From NCBI GenBank assembly GCA_018222805.1, contig JAAEZQ010000010.1, forward strand, positions 60,798 through 124,797: a stretch of DNA of 64,000 nt, written 5' to 3'. Positions within the stretch are counted from its first letter, which is position 1, and every line of letters begins with the position of its first letter. This DNA comes from Vibrionaceae bacterium (GTDB lineage: Bacteria > Pseudomonadota > Gammaproteobacteria > Enterobacterales > Vibrionaceae). The translations under genes were made by a program, and so were the position numbers. Of this stretch, positions 39,047 through 49,170 are shown one piece after another. Under the pieces are notes generated by a model that saw nothing but the letters and a program-made list of their open reading frames with translations, did no database searches and was not told where the DNA came from.

Positions 39047-39160
39047 CAGCCCGTGAGTTAAAAAACTCAAGTTGTTTAAAATTTGGTCGATATGAGGTTT
39101 AAGCTAGGCTGTATTCGCTAGCTACATTGACGAGTTGGGCGACTCCGAGGAGGGTTCGCA

Positions 39161-39625
39161 ATGATTGTGTCACCGACCAACGTAAGTGTGCCACTGATCG
39201 CCCCGTCCGTGAATGTGCAAACGGAGCAAGCGGCTCGTGACAACAAAGTCCGGGAGCCTGTGACGCCAACGATGGCATTGGTTAAAACCAGTGCTGAGCG
39301 CAAAGTAAAAGGGGATGACAAACGGCGACGTCAATCTGCTTGGGATCCTTCCGAACATCCCAATTATGAAGGGGAGCCTGAAGTTGATGCTCGTCACTCT
39401 GAAGAACCTGCCGATACGTTAGAACGGCTTTTCGGATTACTCGCACTCAAGTCGTACAGTGAAGAACAGGGTAAAGGCTATACGATACGCTTTCGCTTAC
39501 CCAAGCGCATTCTGGATGCTGCGATCTATCAAGGATTGATGGAAAGGCGCAGGAAAGTGATCAAGTTTCATTATGGTCATTCGGTCGCGCCTCATACGCC
39601 GTCAGACGTGATAGCAGTATTGTAA
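39161..39625 (+). CDS. Unrecognised 154-residue protein, possibly Vibrio-specific
   Basis: I do not recognise this protein. It has no signal peptide or membrane helix. The N-terminal half (1-90) is low in hydrophobics and charged, with KVKGDDKRRRQSAW and a run of acidic residues, so probably disordered. The C-terminal half (about 100-154) is more ordered, with LFGLLALKSYSEEQGKG and FRLPKRILDAAIYQGLM, and a conserved-looking RKVIKFHYGHS. A good ribosome-binding site (GGAGGG) precedes the ATG and a terminator follows, so it looks like a real, single-gene unit. Function unknown. Confidence 0.7.
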   Translation: MIVSPTNVSVPLIAPSVNVQTEQAARDNKVREPVTPTMALVKTSAERKVKGDDKRRRQSAWDPSEHPNYEGEPEVDARHSEEPADTLERLFGLLALKSYSEEQGKGYTIRFRLPKRILDAAIYQGLMERRRKVIKFHYGHSVAPHTPSDVIAVL

Positions 39626-39646
39626 TAACTCAACACTCTACTCAAA

Positions 39647-39690
39647 TAAAAACGCTCCAGTCAGAGCTACCTGACTGGAGCGTTTTCTTT
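39647..39690. terminator. Bidirectional terminator between the 39161 gene and tex
   Basis: AAAACGCTCCAGTCAG / CTGACTGGAGCGTTTT around a six-base loop, with T/A-rich flanks on both sides, between convergent genes. Confidence 0.92.
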
Positions 39691-39706
39691 TTGTTTTTAA
39701 AGTAAT

Positions 39707-42037
39707 TTACTTTTTCGCCTTGGCAAAAGCCGCTGCAAAAGCGCCACCCATTGCGTTATTTCCTAATGCATTATTTGATGAGGAATTATCACGACGTGGT
39801 TGACGACGTTGCTGATCATTACGACGCGGCGCATCAGAACGCTGGCTGCGATTATCCTGGCCCGGCTCATCGTTAAGGCGCATCGACAGAGCAATACGTT
39901 TACGCTGAACATCGACTTCCATCACTTTTACTTTGACGATGTCACCCGCTTTAACCACTTCACGTGGGTCAGAGACAAAGCGATCCGTCAGTGCTGAGAT
40001 GTGTACCAATCCGTCTTGATGGACACCGATATCAACGAATGCACCAAAGTTTGCGACGTTCGATACCACACCTTCCAGAATCATGCCTGGTTCCAAGTCT
40101 GCCACGGTGTTAACTCCGTCAGCAAAGGTCGCGGTTTTAAACTCAGGGCGAGGGTCACGGCCCGGCTTATCCAGTTCTTTGATGATGTCAGTCACTGTTG
40201 GAACACCAAAGTTGTCGTCAGTGTAATCCACAGCATGCAAGCTTTTCAGGAAAGTGGTATCGCCGATGAGTGCTTTAATGTCTTTGCTGTTTTTCGCTGC
40301 GATGCTTTTGACCACTGGGTAGGCTTCCGGGTGAACCGAAGAGGCGTCCAGCGGGTTTTTGCCATCCATGATCCGCAGGAAACCGGCACACTGTTCAAAG
40401 GCTTTTGGCCCTAAGCGAGGCACTTTTTTCAGTGTGGTACGCGCGTCAAAGCGGCCGTTTTCATCTCGGAAATCGACAATGTTTTGTGCGATAGTATTTG
40501 AGAGACCAGCGACACGAGTCAGCAGAGCGGCTGATGCGGTGTTGACGTCCACACCCACGGCGTTTACACAGTCTTCTACCACTGCATCAAGACGTTTTGC
40601 TAGCATCGATTGGCTGACATCATGCTGGTATTGACCCACACCGATCGATTTAGGATCGATTTTCACCAGCTCTGCCAGGGGATCTTGCAAACGACGAGCA
40701 ATAGAAACAGCGCCACGCAGTGAAACGTCCATGTTCGGGAACTCTTTCGCCGCCAGTTCAGAGGCAGAGTAAACCGATGCACCGGCTTCGCTGACCATGA
40801 TTTTTTGTACTTTCAGGTTGCCGCGTTTGATAACGTCCGCAACAAAACTGTCTGTCTCACGAGAGGCAGTGCCGTTACCAATCGCAATCAGGTCAACGTT
40901 AAACTTACGAACCAATTGGTCCACAATCTGAGCCGATTTATCGTATTGTTTTTGCGGCGGGTGAGGGTAGATGGTCTCGGTCGTCAGTACTTTACCGGTG
41001 GAGTCTACTACTGCGATTTTAGAACCAGTACGCAGACCCGGATCCAGACCCAGCGTGGCACGTGGACCGGCAGGTGCCGCCATCAGCAAGTCTTTCAGGT
41101 TGGTGGCGAAGACATCAATCGCTTCGATTTCTGCACGCTCTTTCATTGCGCCCATTAGCTCGGTTTCCATGTGCATCGATACTTTGATGCGCCATGCCCA
41201 ACTGATTACCTGTTTGCGCCACGTGTCTGCGGGTGCATTGCTCAACGTCACGCCATAATGGTCTGCAATGAGGGTTTCACAGTAAGACTGACGAACGCCT
41301 TCTTCCTGTTCAGGATCGGCATTCATCGCCAACGTAAGGAAACCCTCGTTACGGCCACGGAGCATCGCAAGAGCACGGTGAGATGGCACTTTGCTGAGTG
41401 GCTCATTGTGGCTGAAGTAATCTTTAAATTTCTCGCCTTCGTTCTCTTTGCCTTCGACAACACGGGCAACGAGCTCTGCATTACGGTTCAGATGCGCACG
41501 AATTTTTTCTAACAGGTTGGCGTCTTCTGCGATGCGTTCCATAATGATCGCACGCGCGCCATCCAGTGCCGCTTTGGTATCCGCGATTCCTTTGTCTGCA
41601 TCAAGGTACTTGCTTGCTTCGCTTTCTGGTTCAGTTTGCGGATGATGCCATAGGGCGTCAGCGAGTGGCTCTAAACCCGCTTCAATCGCGATTTGGCCTT
41701 TAGTGCGACGCTTTGGTTTGTAAGGCAGATAAAGATCTTCTAGACGAGTTTTGCTGTCTGCCTGAGTGATTTCTTTTTCCAGCTCAGGCGTCAGCTTACC
41801 TTGCTCCTGAATAGACTTCAGAATGGTTTGACGACGGTCGTCCAGTTCACGAAGGTAAGACAGGCGACTGTCCAGCGTACGCAGTTGGGTATCATCAAGG
41901 CCACCAGTCACCTCTTTACGGTAACGTGCGATAAAAGGGACTGTGTTACCGTCATCAATTAGGGTGACAGCAGCGTTGACTTGCTCTGGGCGAACATTTA
42001 GCTCTTGAGCAATCATGCGACAGATAGCTTGGCTCAT
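39707..42037 (-). CDS. tex: Tex family transcription accessory protein (YhgF)
   Basis: Nucleic-acid-binding protein with a conserved core: an N-terminal helical region, the YqgF/RuvX-like domain ([16 protein letters not shown] near residue 328), helix-hairpin-helix motifs ([15 protein letters not shown] and [15 protein letters not shown]) and a C-terminal S1 RNA-binding domain (about 650-725) with [15 protein letters not shown] basic, Arg/Asn-rich tail ends the protein. At 776 residues it is normal. It is implicated in transcription and stress tolerance; its precise job is unclear. Confidence 0.95.
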   Translation of the reverse strand: MSQAICRMIAQELNVRPEQVNAAVTLIDDGNTVPFIARYRKEVTGGLDDTQLRTLDSRLSYLRELDDRRQTILKSIQEQGKLTPELEKEITQADSKTRLEDLYLPYKPKRRTKGQIAIEAGLEPLADALWHHPQTEPESEASKYLDADKGIADTKAALDGARAIIMERIAEDANLLEKIRAHLNRNAELVARVVEGKENEGEKFKDYFSHNEPLSKVPSHRALAMLRGRNEGFLTLAMNADPEQEEGVRQSYCETLIADHYGVTLSNAPADTWRKQVISWAWRIKVSMHMETELMGAMKERAEIEAIDVFATNLKDLLMAAPAGPRATLGLDPGLRTGSKIAVVDSTGKVLTTETIYPHPPQKQYDKSAQIVDQLVRKFNVDLIAIGNGTASRETDSFVADVIKRGNLKVQKIMVSEAGASVYSASELAAKEFPNMDVSLRGAVSIARRLQDPLAELVKIDPKSIGVGQYQHDVSQSMLAKRLDAVVEDCVNAVGVDVNTASAALLTRVAGLSNTIAQNIVDFRDENGRFDARTTLKKVPRLGPKAFEQCAGFLRIMDGKNPLDASSVHPEAYPVVKSIAAKNSKDIKALIGDTTFLKSLHAVDYTDDNFGVPTVTDIIKELDKPGRDPRPEFKTATFADGVNTVADLEPGMILEGVVSNVANFGAFVDIGVHQDGLVHISALTDRFVSDPREVVKAGDIVKVKVMEVDVQRKRIALSMRLNDEPGQDNRSQRSDAPRRNDQQRRQPRRDNSSSNNALGNNAMGGAFAAAFAKAKK

Positions 42038-42247
42038 CCGTGTATTCTCTTTTTATTCAGTTGAGTTTCATTAGTGATATAAACATTGGGGTCATTCGAT
42101 GAATTTGCAATGTTTTCAGCGAGCAGTGCAAAAATTTACCGGGCGCTGGTGGACATCAGTCAGGTTTGTGTCAAAACTTTAATTAAATTGAGAACTTATA
42201 CCCTCGATTACCAACTAAAGTACATACCTTAGCTCGTAGGGATAATC

Positions 42248-44128
42248 ATGATGAAGAAAATGTCTTTGGCTTTGGCACTTACCTGTGCCTTACTTGTTGC
42301 GCCGTTTAGCTGGGCGCAATCTCTTTCCGCGACCACTCAGGACCCAATCTACCAACTCGATAACAAACTGGTGTTAGGGCGGGTAGAAAATGTCTATTAC
42401 AGCGAGATTCCAGAGCTAAGTGATGTGCCATTTATGGGCAAGATTGATACGGGTGCGGATACCACGTCGATGCATGCCGAGAATATTCGTGTCACTAGCT
42501 CGAACCCAGATTTCAGTAACCTGAAAGATAACGAGTTACTTTGGGCGATAATCGATGATCTCGGTGGCACCAAAGCCAAATGGGATGATGGCACTTTCGA
42601 GCCGTATCAAGTCAAAGTGAGTTTCACCATTCAGCACCCTTACACTGGCAAACCGATCACTGTCACCGATGATTTGGAACGCATAAGTGCGATTCGAAGC
42701 CGCACCAGTAAAAAGCCGATTTTGCGTCCAACCGTAAAAATGCCGATGACAATAGCGGATCATACGGTGGATACCGTTGTGAATTTAACCGCACGTAAGC
42801 AGTTTTCCGCGCCGATTTTGATTGGTAAAACGTATCTGAAGGATAATGCGTGGGTGTTTGCTGGATTCGATTATCTGCAACAGCAGCCCAAGGCAAAAAT
42901 GATTGGTAAGCAAGAGCTTGTCTCTGTTGAAGGCGTTCCTTACAAGGTGAGTATCTCGACCCGCAGTCGCTACACCAATGCGCATGCTCTGGACATCAAA
43001 GTAGACAAGAAAGCCAAGCAAGTTTCCTTCACTTTAGAGGGCGAAAACGGTAAGCGACACCCGATGACACTGCCGCTGATTCGTATGCTTAAAACGACGA
43101 AAGGTGAGCGACCATTGGTGTACCTACCGGTGAAAGTGTCGGAAAGCGAAACTCAGCACTGGTTGGTGTATCTACGCGATCGTAGCAATTTTAGCTCACA
43201 ACTTCGCTTAGGTCACGATGTGGTTAGCCAGTACTTTGTGGTCGATACCGATAAAGAAAACCTGCTAGGTGGTGTTGAGAAGACCTTTAAGAGTGCTCTG
43301 AAAGCCAAACCTCTGGTGATTTCTCCTGAGGAGACGGTCAATATTGATGGTTACTCAGTGCCCGCTTACCCAACATTTACCGTCAAAACACCGCTTCTGC
43401 GCGTGCATGGTTTTGAACTGAGCGAAAAAGGCAAAGATGAAGTGGCGACCTATTACTTAACCAATGAACAGGGCAAAGAGGAAAAAATCACCAAACCCGT
43501 TGTGAAAAAGCTAAGAGTGGGCGATATGGTGCGCCCTGTGGTTGAAGGGGATTTTGTGTTTGGGAACACAGAGAAGACCATCGAATTTGCCATTGATGTG
43601 TTGGAGAACGAAGAAACCCAACCGTTTTTCGTGTTTGGTCATGACATGGCGAAAGGTGGTGTGCTGCTGAATACGCGTGCGGATCATCTATTGGATGCCA
43701 AACCGTTATTCCGGGCTGGTCATATTGAGGTTGCTGAAGTGGAAGGCATGTTGTTCCCGGTGAAGTTAGATACGGGCGCTGATGTTAGTTCAATCAGTGC
43801 CACTGATATTAAGCAATTTCAGCAAGATGGCAAAGATATGGTGAGCTTCACTTATGAGAACGATCATGGAGAGAAGCGAACCTTCACGCGCGAAGTGGTC
43901 AATGTGATGCACATTACCGCGAAGAAAGGAGAGAAAGCCAACGTTAGACCTGTGGTTAAAATGCACGTGAAACTGGGTGAGCTGGAGAAGAAAATTGAGG
44001 TCAACCTTCAGGACAGAGAACGTTTTAAGTACAGTATGATTTTGGGTAAAAACTTTTTAAAGCATGGTGTGGTGGTGTCGAGCGATACCAATTACATCGT
44101 GACCAAAAAGTCGGATGCCAAAAAGTAA
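42248..44128 (+). CDS. Exported protein of four retropepsin-like (ATP-dependent zinc protease family) repeats
   Basis: A 626-residue protein with a signal peptide (1-23, ending SWA-QSL). Four related units follow: about 46-210, 225-333, 355-480 and 497-620. Units 1 and 4 keep the retropepsin-type catalytic motif (IDTGAD with D67; LDTGAD with D508). Units 2 and 3 align in their C-terminal parts (RPLVYLPVKV, RPVVEGDFVF versus RPTVKMPMTI, RPVVKMHVKL) but have lost DTGA (unit 2 reads ISTRSRYT). The fold is the RimB/RloA2-type, often labelled putative ATP-dependent zinc protease. Single-unit relatives are common; four in one exported chain is unusual in my experience. Substrate unknown. Single gene with no operon partner. 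Confidence 0.85.
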   Translation: MMKKMSLALALTCALLVAPFSWAQSLSATTQDPIYQLDNKLVLGRVENVYYSEIPELSDVPFMGKIDTGADTTSMHAENIRVTSSNPDFSNLKDNELLWAIIDDLGGTKAKWDDGTFEPYQVKVSFTIQHPYTGKPITVTDDLERISAIRSRTSKKPILRPTVKMPMTIADHTVDTVVNLTARKQFSAPILIGKTYLKDNAWVFAGFDYLQQQPKAKMIGKQELVSVEGVPYKVSISTRSRYTNAHALDIKVDKKAKQVSFTLEGENGKRHPMTLPLIRMLKTTKGERPLVYLPVKVSESETQHWLVYLRDRSNFSSQLRLGHDVVSQYFVVDTDKENLLGGVEKTFKSALKAKPLVISPEETVNIDGYSVPAYPTFTVKTPLLRVHGFELSEKGKDEVATYYLTNEQGKEEKITKPVVKKLRVGDMVRPVVEGDFVFGNTEKTIEFAIDVLENEETQPFFVFGHDMAKGGVLLNTRADHLLDAKPLFRAGHIEVAEVEGMLFPVKLDTGADVSSISATDIKQFQQDGKDMVSFTYENDHGEKRTFTREVVNVMHITAKKGEKANVRPVVKMHVKLGELEKKIEVNLQDRERFKYSMILGKNFLKHGVVVSSDTNYIVTKKSDAKK

Positions 44129-44256
44129 AAAATCAGTCAATTTGTAGGCTGAACTCCAACGTCGCCCCGTGTTTTGCGGACTGTGATTGGTATAATCTCA
44201 GGATTCGAGTCGGGGCATAAACCAAACAAAAACCACCCGTCTCTAAAGGAGAAAAA

Positions 44257-44757
44257 TTGAAAACTAAGCTGATTACGCGTGAAGGTTATAACAAACTCAA
44301 ACAAGAGCACGATTATCTCTGGAACGAGAAGCGACCAGAAATCACCAAGATAGTCACTTGGGCTGCAAGCTTGGGTGATCGTTCTGAAAATGCAGATTAC
44401 ACCTTCAACAAACGACTATTGCGTCAAATAGATCGCCGCGTTCGTTTTCTCAGAAAGTTTTTACCTGAAGTGACTATCGTTGACTATTCCCCCCAACAGG
44501 AAGGCAAGGTTTTTTTCGGTGCTTGGGTAGAGATCGAAAATGAAGCCGGTGATGTGAAGAAGTTTCGTATTGTCGGGCCGGAAGAGATTTATGGCGATGC
44601 CAAAGGTTATATCTCTATCGACTCACCAATGGCGCGAGCGATGCTAAAAAAACAAGTCGATGAAGAGTTTACGGTTAAGACGCCGGAAGGCGAGAAAGAG
44701 TGGTTTATCAACTCGATTGAATACAACGTGTCCAGCCCTGATGCGGCTAAATCGTAG
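44257..44757 (+). CDS. greB: Transcription elongation factor GreB
   Basis: Cleaves backtracked RNA in stalled RNA polymerase. N-terminal coiled-coil domain (about 1-75) with the acidic tip residues in the GDRSENADYTFNKRLL segment, and the FKBP-like C-terminal domain (VEIENEAGDVKKFRIVGPEE). Tryptophan-rich Y-N-E-K pattern and basic patch mark it as GreB rather than GreA. The start is TTG 44257 with GGAG upstream. At 166 residues it fits. In enteric bacteria greB also lies beside ompR-envZ. Confidence 0.96.
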   Translation: MKTKLITREGYNKLKQEHDYLWNEKRPEITKIVTWAASLGDRSENADYTFNKRLLRQIDRRVRFLRKFLPEVTIVDYSPQQEGKVFFGAWVEIENEAGDVKKFRIVGPEEIYGDAKGYISIDSPMARAMLKKQVDEEFTVKTPEGEKEWFINSIEYNVSSPDAAKS

Positions 44758-44859
44758 TTAGAGTGGCTGGTCAGTCAGCGAATGTTCTGATCATGTTTAA
44801 CCGAAATACTCATTCATCCTGAGACGAAAGACATTGAGCGCTTTTAAAGGAGAGCATAA

Positions 44860-45160
44860 ATGATGAGAGCTGTGATTAGTGGTACCGTATTAATTGTAGG
44901 GGTGTTCATTTTCTACGTTTTCCTAAGAAGAATTAAAAGGGTGTGATGCGAAAGCGCTTGCCGTCGTTCAGCAGCTTGAATACGCCAAAGTACAAGGTAA
45001 AGAGCAACATATCTAAAGGCTGTAACGTGTACTTGCTTCGGTGCAAAGTGAGTGTATTAGAGAGGAACAGCGCCAGAAATTACATGCGGAAATTGGAAAA
45101 AGTAACCACAAGGAAAAGTTGCAAGCCAGCAGTGAACCAGAGCGGGAGCTGAACCAGTAA
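44860..45160 (+). pseudogene. Decayed small membrane-protein gene between greB and ompR
   Basis: ATG 44860 with AAAGGAG upstream opens a 28-codon frame that encodes one clean transmembrane segment (MMRAVISGTVLIVG then VFIFYVFLRRIKRV) and stops at 44946. In the next frame (+1), coding-like sequence carries on without a start: DAKALAVVQQLEYAKVQGK then stops (45014 and 45023), followed in the same frame by a charged helix, REEQRQKLHAEIGKSN and KEKLQASSEPERELNQ, ending at 45160. This reads as a membrane-anchored coiled-coil protein broken by one frameshift and two stops. The first 28 codons may still be expressed. Confidence 0.5.
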
Positions 45161-45344
45161 CCTCCTTTTAATAGTCGGTGTTTTTTATCAATGTGAGCAA
45201 TCACCTCGCTTAATAAGGGCTCTGTGTCTTAGAAATAATGTGTCAAAAGAGCGGCTAAGATAAAAAGAGTAACAATTTGCCCAAGCACGTTTGAAAAAAC
45301 AGTGATACATTTTCGACAATAGGTGCTTCTGAAAGGATGTTTCA

Positions 45345-46064
45345 ATGCAGGAAAATCATAAAATTTTAGTGGTTGATGACGATGCTCGTTTACGTGCTCT
45401 ATTGGAGCGTTACCTTTCTGAGCAAGGTTTTCAGGTTCGCAGCGTTGCCAATGGTGAACAAATGGATCGCTTACTAACGCGCGAAAATTTCCATTTAATG
45501 GTGCTGGATTTGATGTTGCCGGGTGAAGATGGCCTATCTATCTGCCGTCGCTTACGTAACGCGAACAATATGTTACCAATCCTGATGCTTACCGCAAAAG
45601 GAGACGAAGTTGATCGTATCGTTGGCTTAGAAGTTGGGGCAGACGACTACCTGCCAAAACCATTTAACCCGCGTGAGTTGCTGGCTCGCATTAAAGCGGT
45701 ATTACGTCGTCAAACCATCGAACTGCCGGGTGCGCCAAGCACGGAAGAAAAAGTGGTGGAGTTTGGCGAGTTCCGTTTAAACCTTGGAACGCGTGAAATG
45801 TTCCGTGGTGAAGAAGCGATGCCGTTAACATCTGGCGAGTTTGCCGTATTGAAAGCCTTGGTCACCAATGCGCGTGAACCGATGTCGCGCGACAAACTGA
45901 TGAATATGGCACGTGGTCGAGAATATTCAGCAATGGAACGTTCTATTGACGTACAAATTTCTCGTCTCCGTCGTATGTTGGAAGATGATCCGAGCAAACC
46001 ACGTTATATTCAGACGGTATGGGGCTTAGGTTACGTATTTGTCCCAGACGGCAAAGACGTCTAA
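45345..46064 (+). CDS. ompR: Osmolarity response regulator OmpR
   Basis: Response regulator controlling porin and other envelope genes. The receiver domain has D55 as phosphoacceptor in the VLDLMLPGEDG segment and a conserved lysine in LPKPF; the winged-helix DNA-binding domain (about 140-235) ends with the YIQTVWGLGYVF signature. At 239 residues it is the expected size. The envZ gene starts 128 bases downstream, an unusually long gap for this pair. Confidence 0.97.
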   Translation: MQENHKILVVDDDARLRALLERYLSEQGFQVRSVANGEQMDRLLTRENFHLMVLDLMLPGEDGLSICRRLRNANNMLPILMLTAKGDEVDRIVGLEVGADDYLPKPFNPRELLARIKAVLRRQTIELPGAPSTEEKVVEFGEFRLNLGTREMFRGEEAMPLTSGEFAVLKALVTNAREPMSRDKLMNMARGREYSAMERSIDVQISRLRRMLEDDPSKPRYIQTVWGLGYVFVPDGKDV

Positions 46065-46191
46065 TTTGCTCAACTGCACACTGATGCTTGTCTGTACATT
46101 CCGTCCTCATTTATCTCCTGATTGAGGACGGAACATCGCGATTAGGCACTTTCTTTTAGCAACACTCTGTTAGGATCACCAGGAACTGTCC

Positions 46192-47484
46192 ATGCGAATC
46201 CGAAGCTCTCTCACTCAATCTATTCTGCTATTCATCTCTTTGCTTCTCGCTAGCCAAGTTTTCTCTTATTACGCCGTTTTCAACTATGCGTTGATGCCGA
46301 GTCTGCAGCAGTTCAACAAAATTCTGGCTCATGAGCTCAATCTGGTGCTTGATGCCGATGGAGAGCTTCAAGCTGAGGCGCCATTACGACGCCAGCTATT
46401 AGAGAGACTTGGTGTGACGGTGCACAGCATCGATAGTGAAAGAGTCGATGAGTTTAACCACGCGATGTCGATTGAACTGATGTCGGAAGAAATGACTCAG
46501 GAACTGGATTCTCCGACCGAAGTGCGATTGATGTTGGGCGAGGAGAGTTACGTCTTGTGGATGCACATCGACAAGCTGCCAAACTCACTTATTCGTATCC
46601 CCCTCTCAGAGCTGCAAGAAGAGGATTTTGCACCGCTATTTCGTAATAGCCTGATCATGGCACTGCTGATTATTGCTGGTGGCTGGCTATTTATTCGTTT
46701 CCAGAACCGCCCGTTACTTGCGTTGGAAAAGGCAGCTAAAGGGGTTGGGAGGGGGGAAATACCGCCACCAATACCAGAGAAAGGCGCGTCAGAAATTCGC
46801 GCGGTGACCCGGGCTTTTAATCAGATGTCGAAAGGCATTCAGGAGTTGGAAGAAGATCGCGCCTTATTGATGGCGGGGATCAGCCATGATTTACGTACCC
46901 CGCTGACTCGAATTCGTCTGGCGACGGAAATGATGTCACCAGAGGAAAGCTATTTAGCCGAAGGCATCATCAGCGATACGGAAGAGTGCAATGAAATCAT
47001 CAGCCAGTTTATGGACTACCTTAAGCCGGTAAATAACCAGACTTTTGAGGCAGTGCCTCTGAACGACATTGTATGCGATGTCGCGAGCTCTGAAGGTAGT
47101 GATGAACGGGAAATTGAGACAAAAATTGAAGCGTCCATCAAACCTGCTTTGGGTAACTCGATTGCGATAAAACGTGCAGTGACTAACTTAGTGGTGAATG
47201 CAGTTCGCTATGGCAATGGCTGGGTCAAAGTGTCAACGGGTATGACGGCAGATAATCAACTGGTTTGGGTCACGGTTGAAGATAATGGCCCCGGTATTGA
47301 GCCTGAGCAGATCGGTAAATTGTTTGAACCGTTTACACGTGGAGATACCGCCCGTGGCAGTGAAGGTACTGGCCTTGGTTTGGCGATCGTCAAACGTATT
47401 GTCAGCCAGCATTCTGGGTCGGTTGTCATGCGTAATCGTAGTGAAGGTGGCTTAATCGCGCAAATCAGCTTCCCGACCAAGTAA
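46192..47484 (+). CDS. envZ: Osmosensor histidine kinase EnvZ
   Basis: Inner-membrane sensor kinase partner of OmpR. Two transmembrane helices (about 10-32 and 150-168) frame a periplasmic sensor of about 115 residues, followed by HAMP, the phosphoacceptor motif [12 protein letters not shown] with H232, and the ATP-binding N, G1 and G2 boxes ([26 protein letters not shown]). At 430 residues it is close to the E. coli length. Confidence 0.96.
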   Translation: MRIRSSLTQSILLFISLLLASQVFSYYAVFNYALMPSLQQFNKILAHELNLVLDADGELQAEAPLRRQLLERLGVTVHSIDSERVDEFNHAMSIELMSEEMTQELDSPTEVRLMLGEESYVLWMHIDKLPNSLIRIPLSELQEEDFAPLFRNSLIMALLIIAGGWLFIRFQNRPLLALEKAAKGVGRGEIPPPIPEKGASEIRAVTRAFNQMSKGIQELEEDRALLMAGISHDLRTPLTRIRLATEMMSPEESYLAEGIISDTEECNEIISQFMDYLKPVNNQTFEAVPLNDIVCDVASSEGSDEREIETKIEASIKPALGNSIAIKRAVTNLVVNAVRYGNGWVKVSTGMTADNQLVWVTVEDNGPGIEPEQIGKLFEPFTRGDTARGSEGTGLGLAIVKRIVSQHSGSVVMRNRSEGGLIAQISFPTK

Positions 47485-47517
47485 CCCAATAACTAAAGCG
47501 TCACCAACGTGCAAAAT

Positions 47518-47551
47518 AAAAGCCCAACCTAGAATCTAAGTTGGGCTTTTT
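47518..47551. terminator. Bidirectional terminator between envZ and xanP
   Basis: AAAAGCCCAAC / GTTGGGCTTTTT stem with an AT-rich loop; runs of A and T on both sides serve the convergent genes. Confidence 0.9.
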
Positions 47552-47569
47552 CCTATCCTATTGATCAGT

Positions 47570-48958
47570 TTAGGATTCTTTAATCTCTTGAGCTTCGGGC
47601 TCTTCGTCTTCCAGTTTCTCTGGCAATAACAAGTTCAAGATGATTGCAGTGATACCACCGGCAGCGACACCAGTAGAGAAGATGCTCTTAATAAATTCTG
47701 GCATAAATTGCAGAATTTCAGGCTTCTGAGCAATCCCCAGGCCCATCGAGAACGATAACGCCATGATCAGAATCGCACGACGGTCGAGATCTACACGAGA
47801 GATAATACGCACACCTGCAGCGGCAATGGTACCAAACATCACGATGGTTGCGCCGCCAAGTACAGGTTCAGGAATCAGCTGTACAAAGCTGGCCACACCA
47901 GGGAATAAACCAAGTAAGACAAGCATAGCGGCGATGAAGTAGCCCACATAACGGCTGGCTACACCTGTCAGCATGATGATGCCGTTGTTTTGGCTAAATG
48001 TAGAGTTCGGGAAGCTGTTAAATACTGCTGCGATAGCAGAGTTTAAACCATCAGCCAGTACGCCACCTTTGATGCGTTTCATGTAAACCGGGCCTTTGAC
48101 TGGCTCGCCGGATACTTCTGACGTCGCGGTAATATCGCCGATGGCTTCCAGCGCGGTAATGAAGAAAATCAGTACTAGTGGAATAAACAATGACCAGTCA
48201 AAAGCCAGTCCATATTGCATTGGGATTGGCAGCGCAACTAAGTTGGTTTCACTCAGCTTGGATGTGTCAACCATGCCCATAAAGTAGGCCATCACATAGC
48301 CAACCAGCATGGCAATCACAATAGAAGCAACGCGAATGTAAGGGTTGTTTGAACGGTTCAGAATCACAATCAGACCTAGTACTGTGCCAGCCAGAGCCAG
48401 TTTATCCAGGCTGCCAAACGTGCCGTCACCCATTGCCGCATAACCGCCACCCATTGAGACTAATCCAACCTGAATCAGTGTCAGACCAATCAGGGTCACG
48501 ACAATGCCTGAAACCAGTGGAGTAATGATACGGCGTGCGTGCTCAAGGACTCGCGAAAGCAGAATTTCTGCGAATGAGGCCACCAGAATAGTGCCGAAAA
48601 TCGCAGCCATCATGGTGCTGATATCTGCACCGCCAGCTTTTAAAGATAAACCTGCACCAATGATTGGACCTAAGAAATTAAAACTGGTGCCTTGTACTGA
48701 CAATAAGCCAGAACCTATCGGACCAAAGGTACGAATCTGAATAAATGATGACACACCGGACGCAAATAGTGACATGCTGATAATGGTGTTGGTCTGATCG
48801 GCTGGAACGCCTAAAGACTGGCAAATGATCAACGAAGGGGTAATAACTGCAACGAACATCGCCAGCAGGTGCTGAATGGCGGCGAAAATTGTTTGTGGTA
48901 GTGGTGGGCGATCATTTAATTGATAGACCAGTTCCGAAGTTCGGTTTGAAGTTGTCAT
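47570..48958 (-). CDS. xanP: Xanthine permease XanP (NCS2 family)
   Basis: Proton-driven nucleobase transporter of the NCS2/NAT family. Polytopic, with the family motifs [13 protein letters not shown] near residue 85, GEPVKGP, and the [17 protein letters not shown] segment; the QNNG motif supports a xanthine-type substrate. I start at ATG 48958 ([16 protein letters not shown]), giving 463 residues; a TTG 21 bases earlier is in frame. Its position beside recG matches E. coli xanP (yicE). A PurR-type operator covers its promoter. Confidence 0.88.
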   Translation of the reverse strand: MTTSNRTSELVYQLNDRPPLPQTIFAAIQHLLAMFVAVITPSLIICQSLGVPADQTNTIISMSLFASGVSSFIQIRTFGPIGSGLLSVQGTSFNFLGPIIGAGLSLKAGGADISTMMAAIFGTILVASFAEILLSRVLEHARRIITPLVSGIVVTLIGLTLIQVGLVSMGGGYAAMGDGTFGSLDKLALAGTVLGLIVILNRSNNPYIRVASIVIAMLVGYVMAYFMGMVDTSKLSETNLVALPIPMQYGLAFDWSLFIPLVLIFFITALEAIGDITATSEVSGEPVKGPVYMKRIKGGVLADGLNSAIAAVFNSFPNSTFSQNNGIIMLTGVASRYVGYFIAAMLVLLGLFPGVASFVQLIPEPVLGGATIVMFGTIAAAGVRIISRVDLDRRAILIMALSFSMGLGIAQKPEILQFMPEFIKSIFSTGVAAGGITAIILNLLLPEKLEDEEPEAQEIKES

Positions 48959-49100
48959 GGTTTGTCTCGTTTGTCGCAATGTAATTTGCCCAGAGCTCGC
49001 TGAATGGGAGTACTGGGAGGAGCTGACGTTTTGATCTGTGATTGCTGTTAATCAGTGTCAACTCAGATTGGTTTGGGTAAATACCCTAAATTTGTGCGCG

Positions 49101-49138
49101 ATTATAGAGTTATTTATTCAAAAAGCAAACGATTGCTT
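49101..49138 (-). promoter_or_regulatory. xanP promoter with overlapping PurR operator
   Basis: On the minus strand TTTGCT (49124-49129), 17 bases, TATAAT (49101-49106) forms a promoter about 150 bases upstream of xanP. AAGCAAACGATTGCTT (49123-49138) fits the PurR consensus ANGCAANCGNTTNCNT at every defined position and covers the -35. Repression of purine-base uptake by PurR with hypoxanthine or guanine is the natural reading. Confidence 0.72.
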
Positions 49139-49170
49139 TTGGGCATTGATAATCAGTTAATTGAACAATT

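Noticed and set aside
40001..41512. Plus-strand open frames opposite tex (up to about 137 codons)
   Set aside because: They lie antisense to the highly conserved tex gene, have no ribosome-binding sites and give compositionally odd proteins; they are shadows of tex codon use.
44943..45152. Plus-strand frame of 69 codons starting at GTG 44943
   Set aside because: Another frame in the same sequence gives coiled-coil-like protein continuing the 28-residue membrane segment, and this one is rich in Lys and Arg with no domain.
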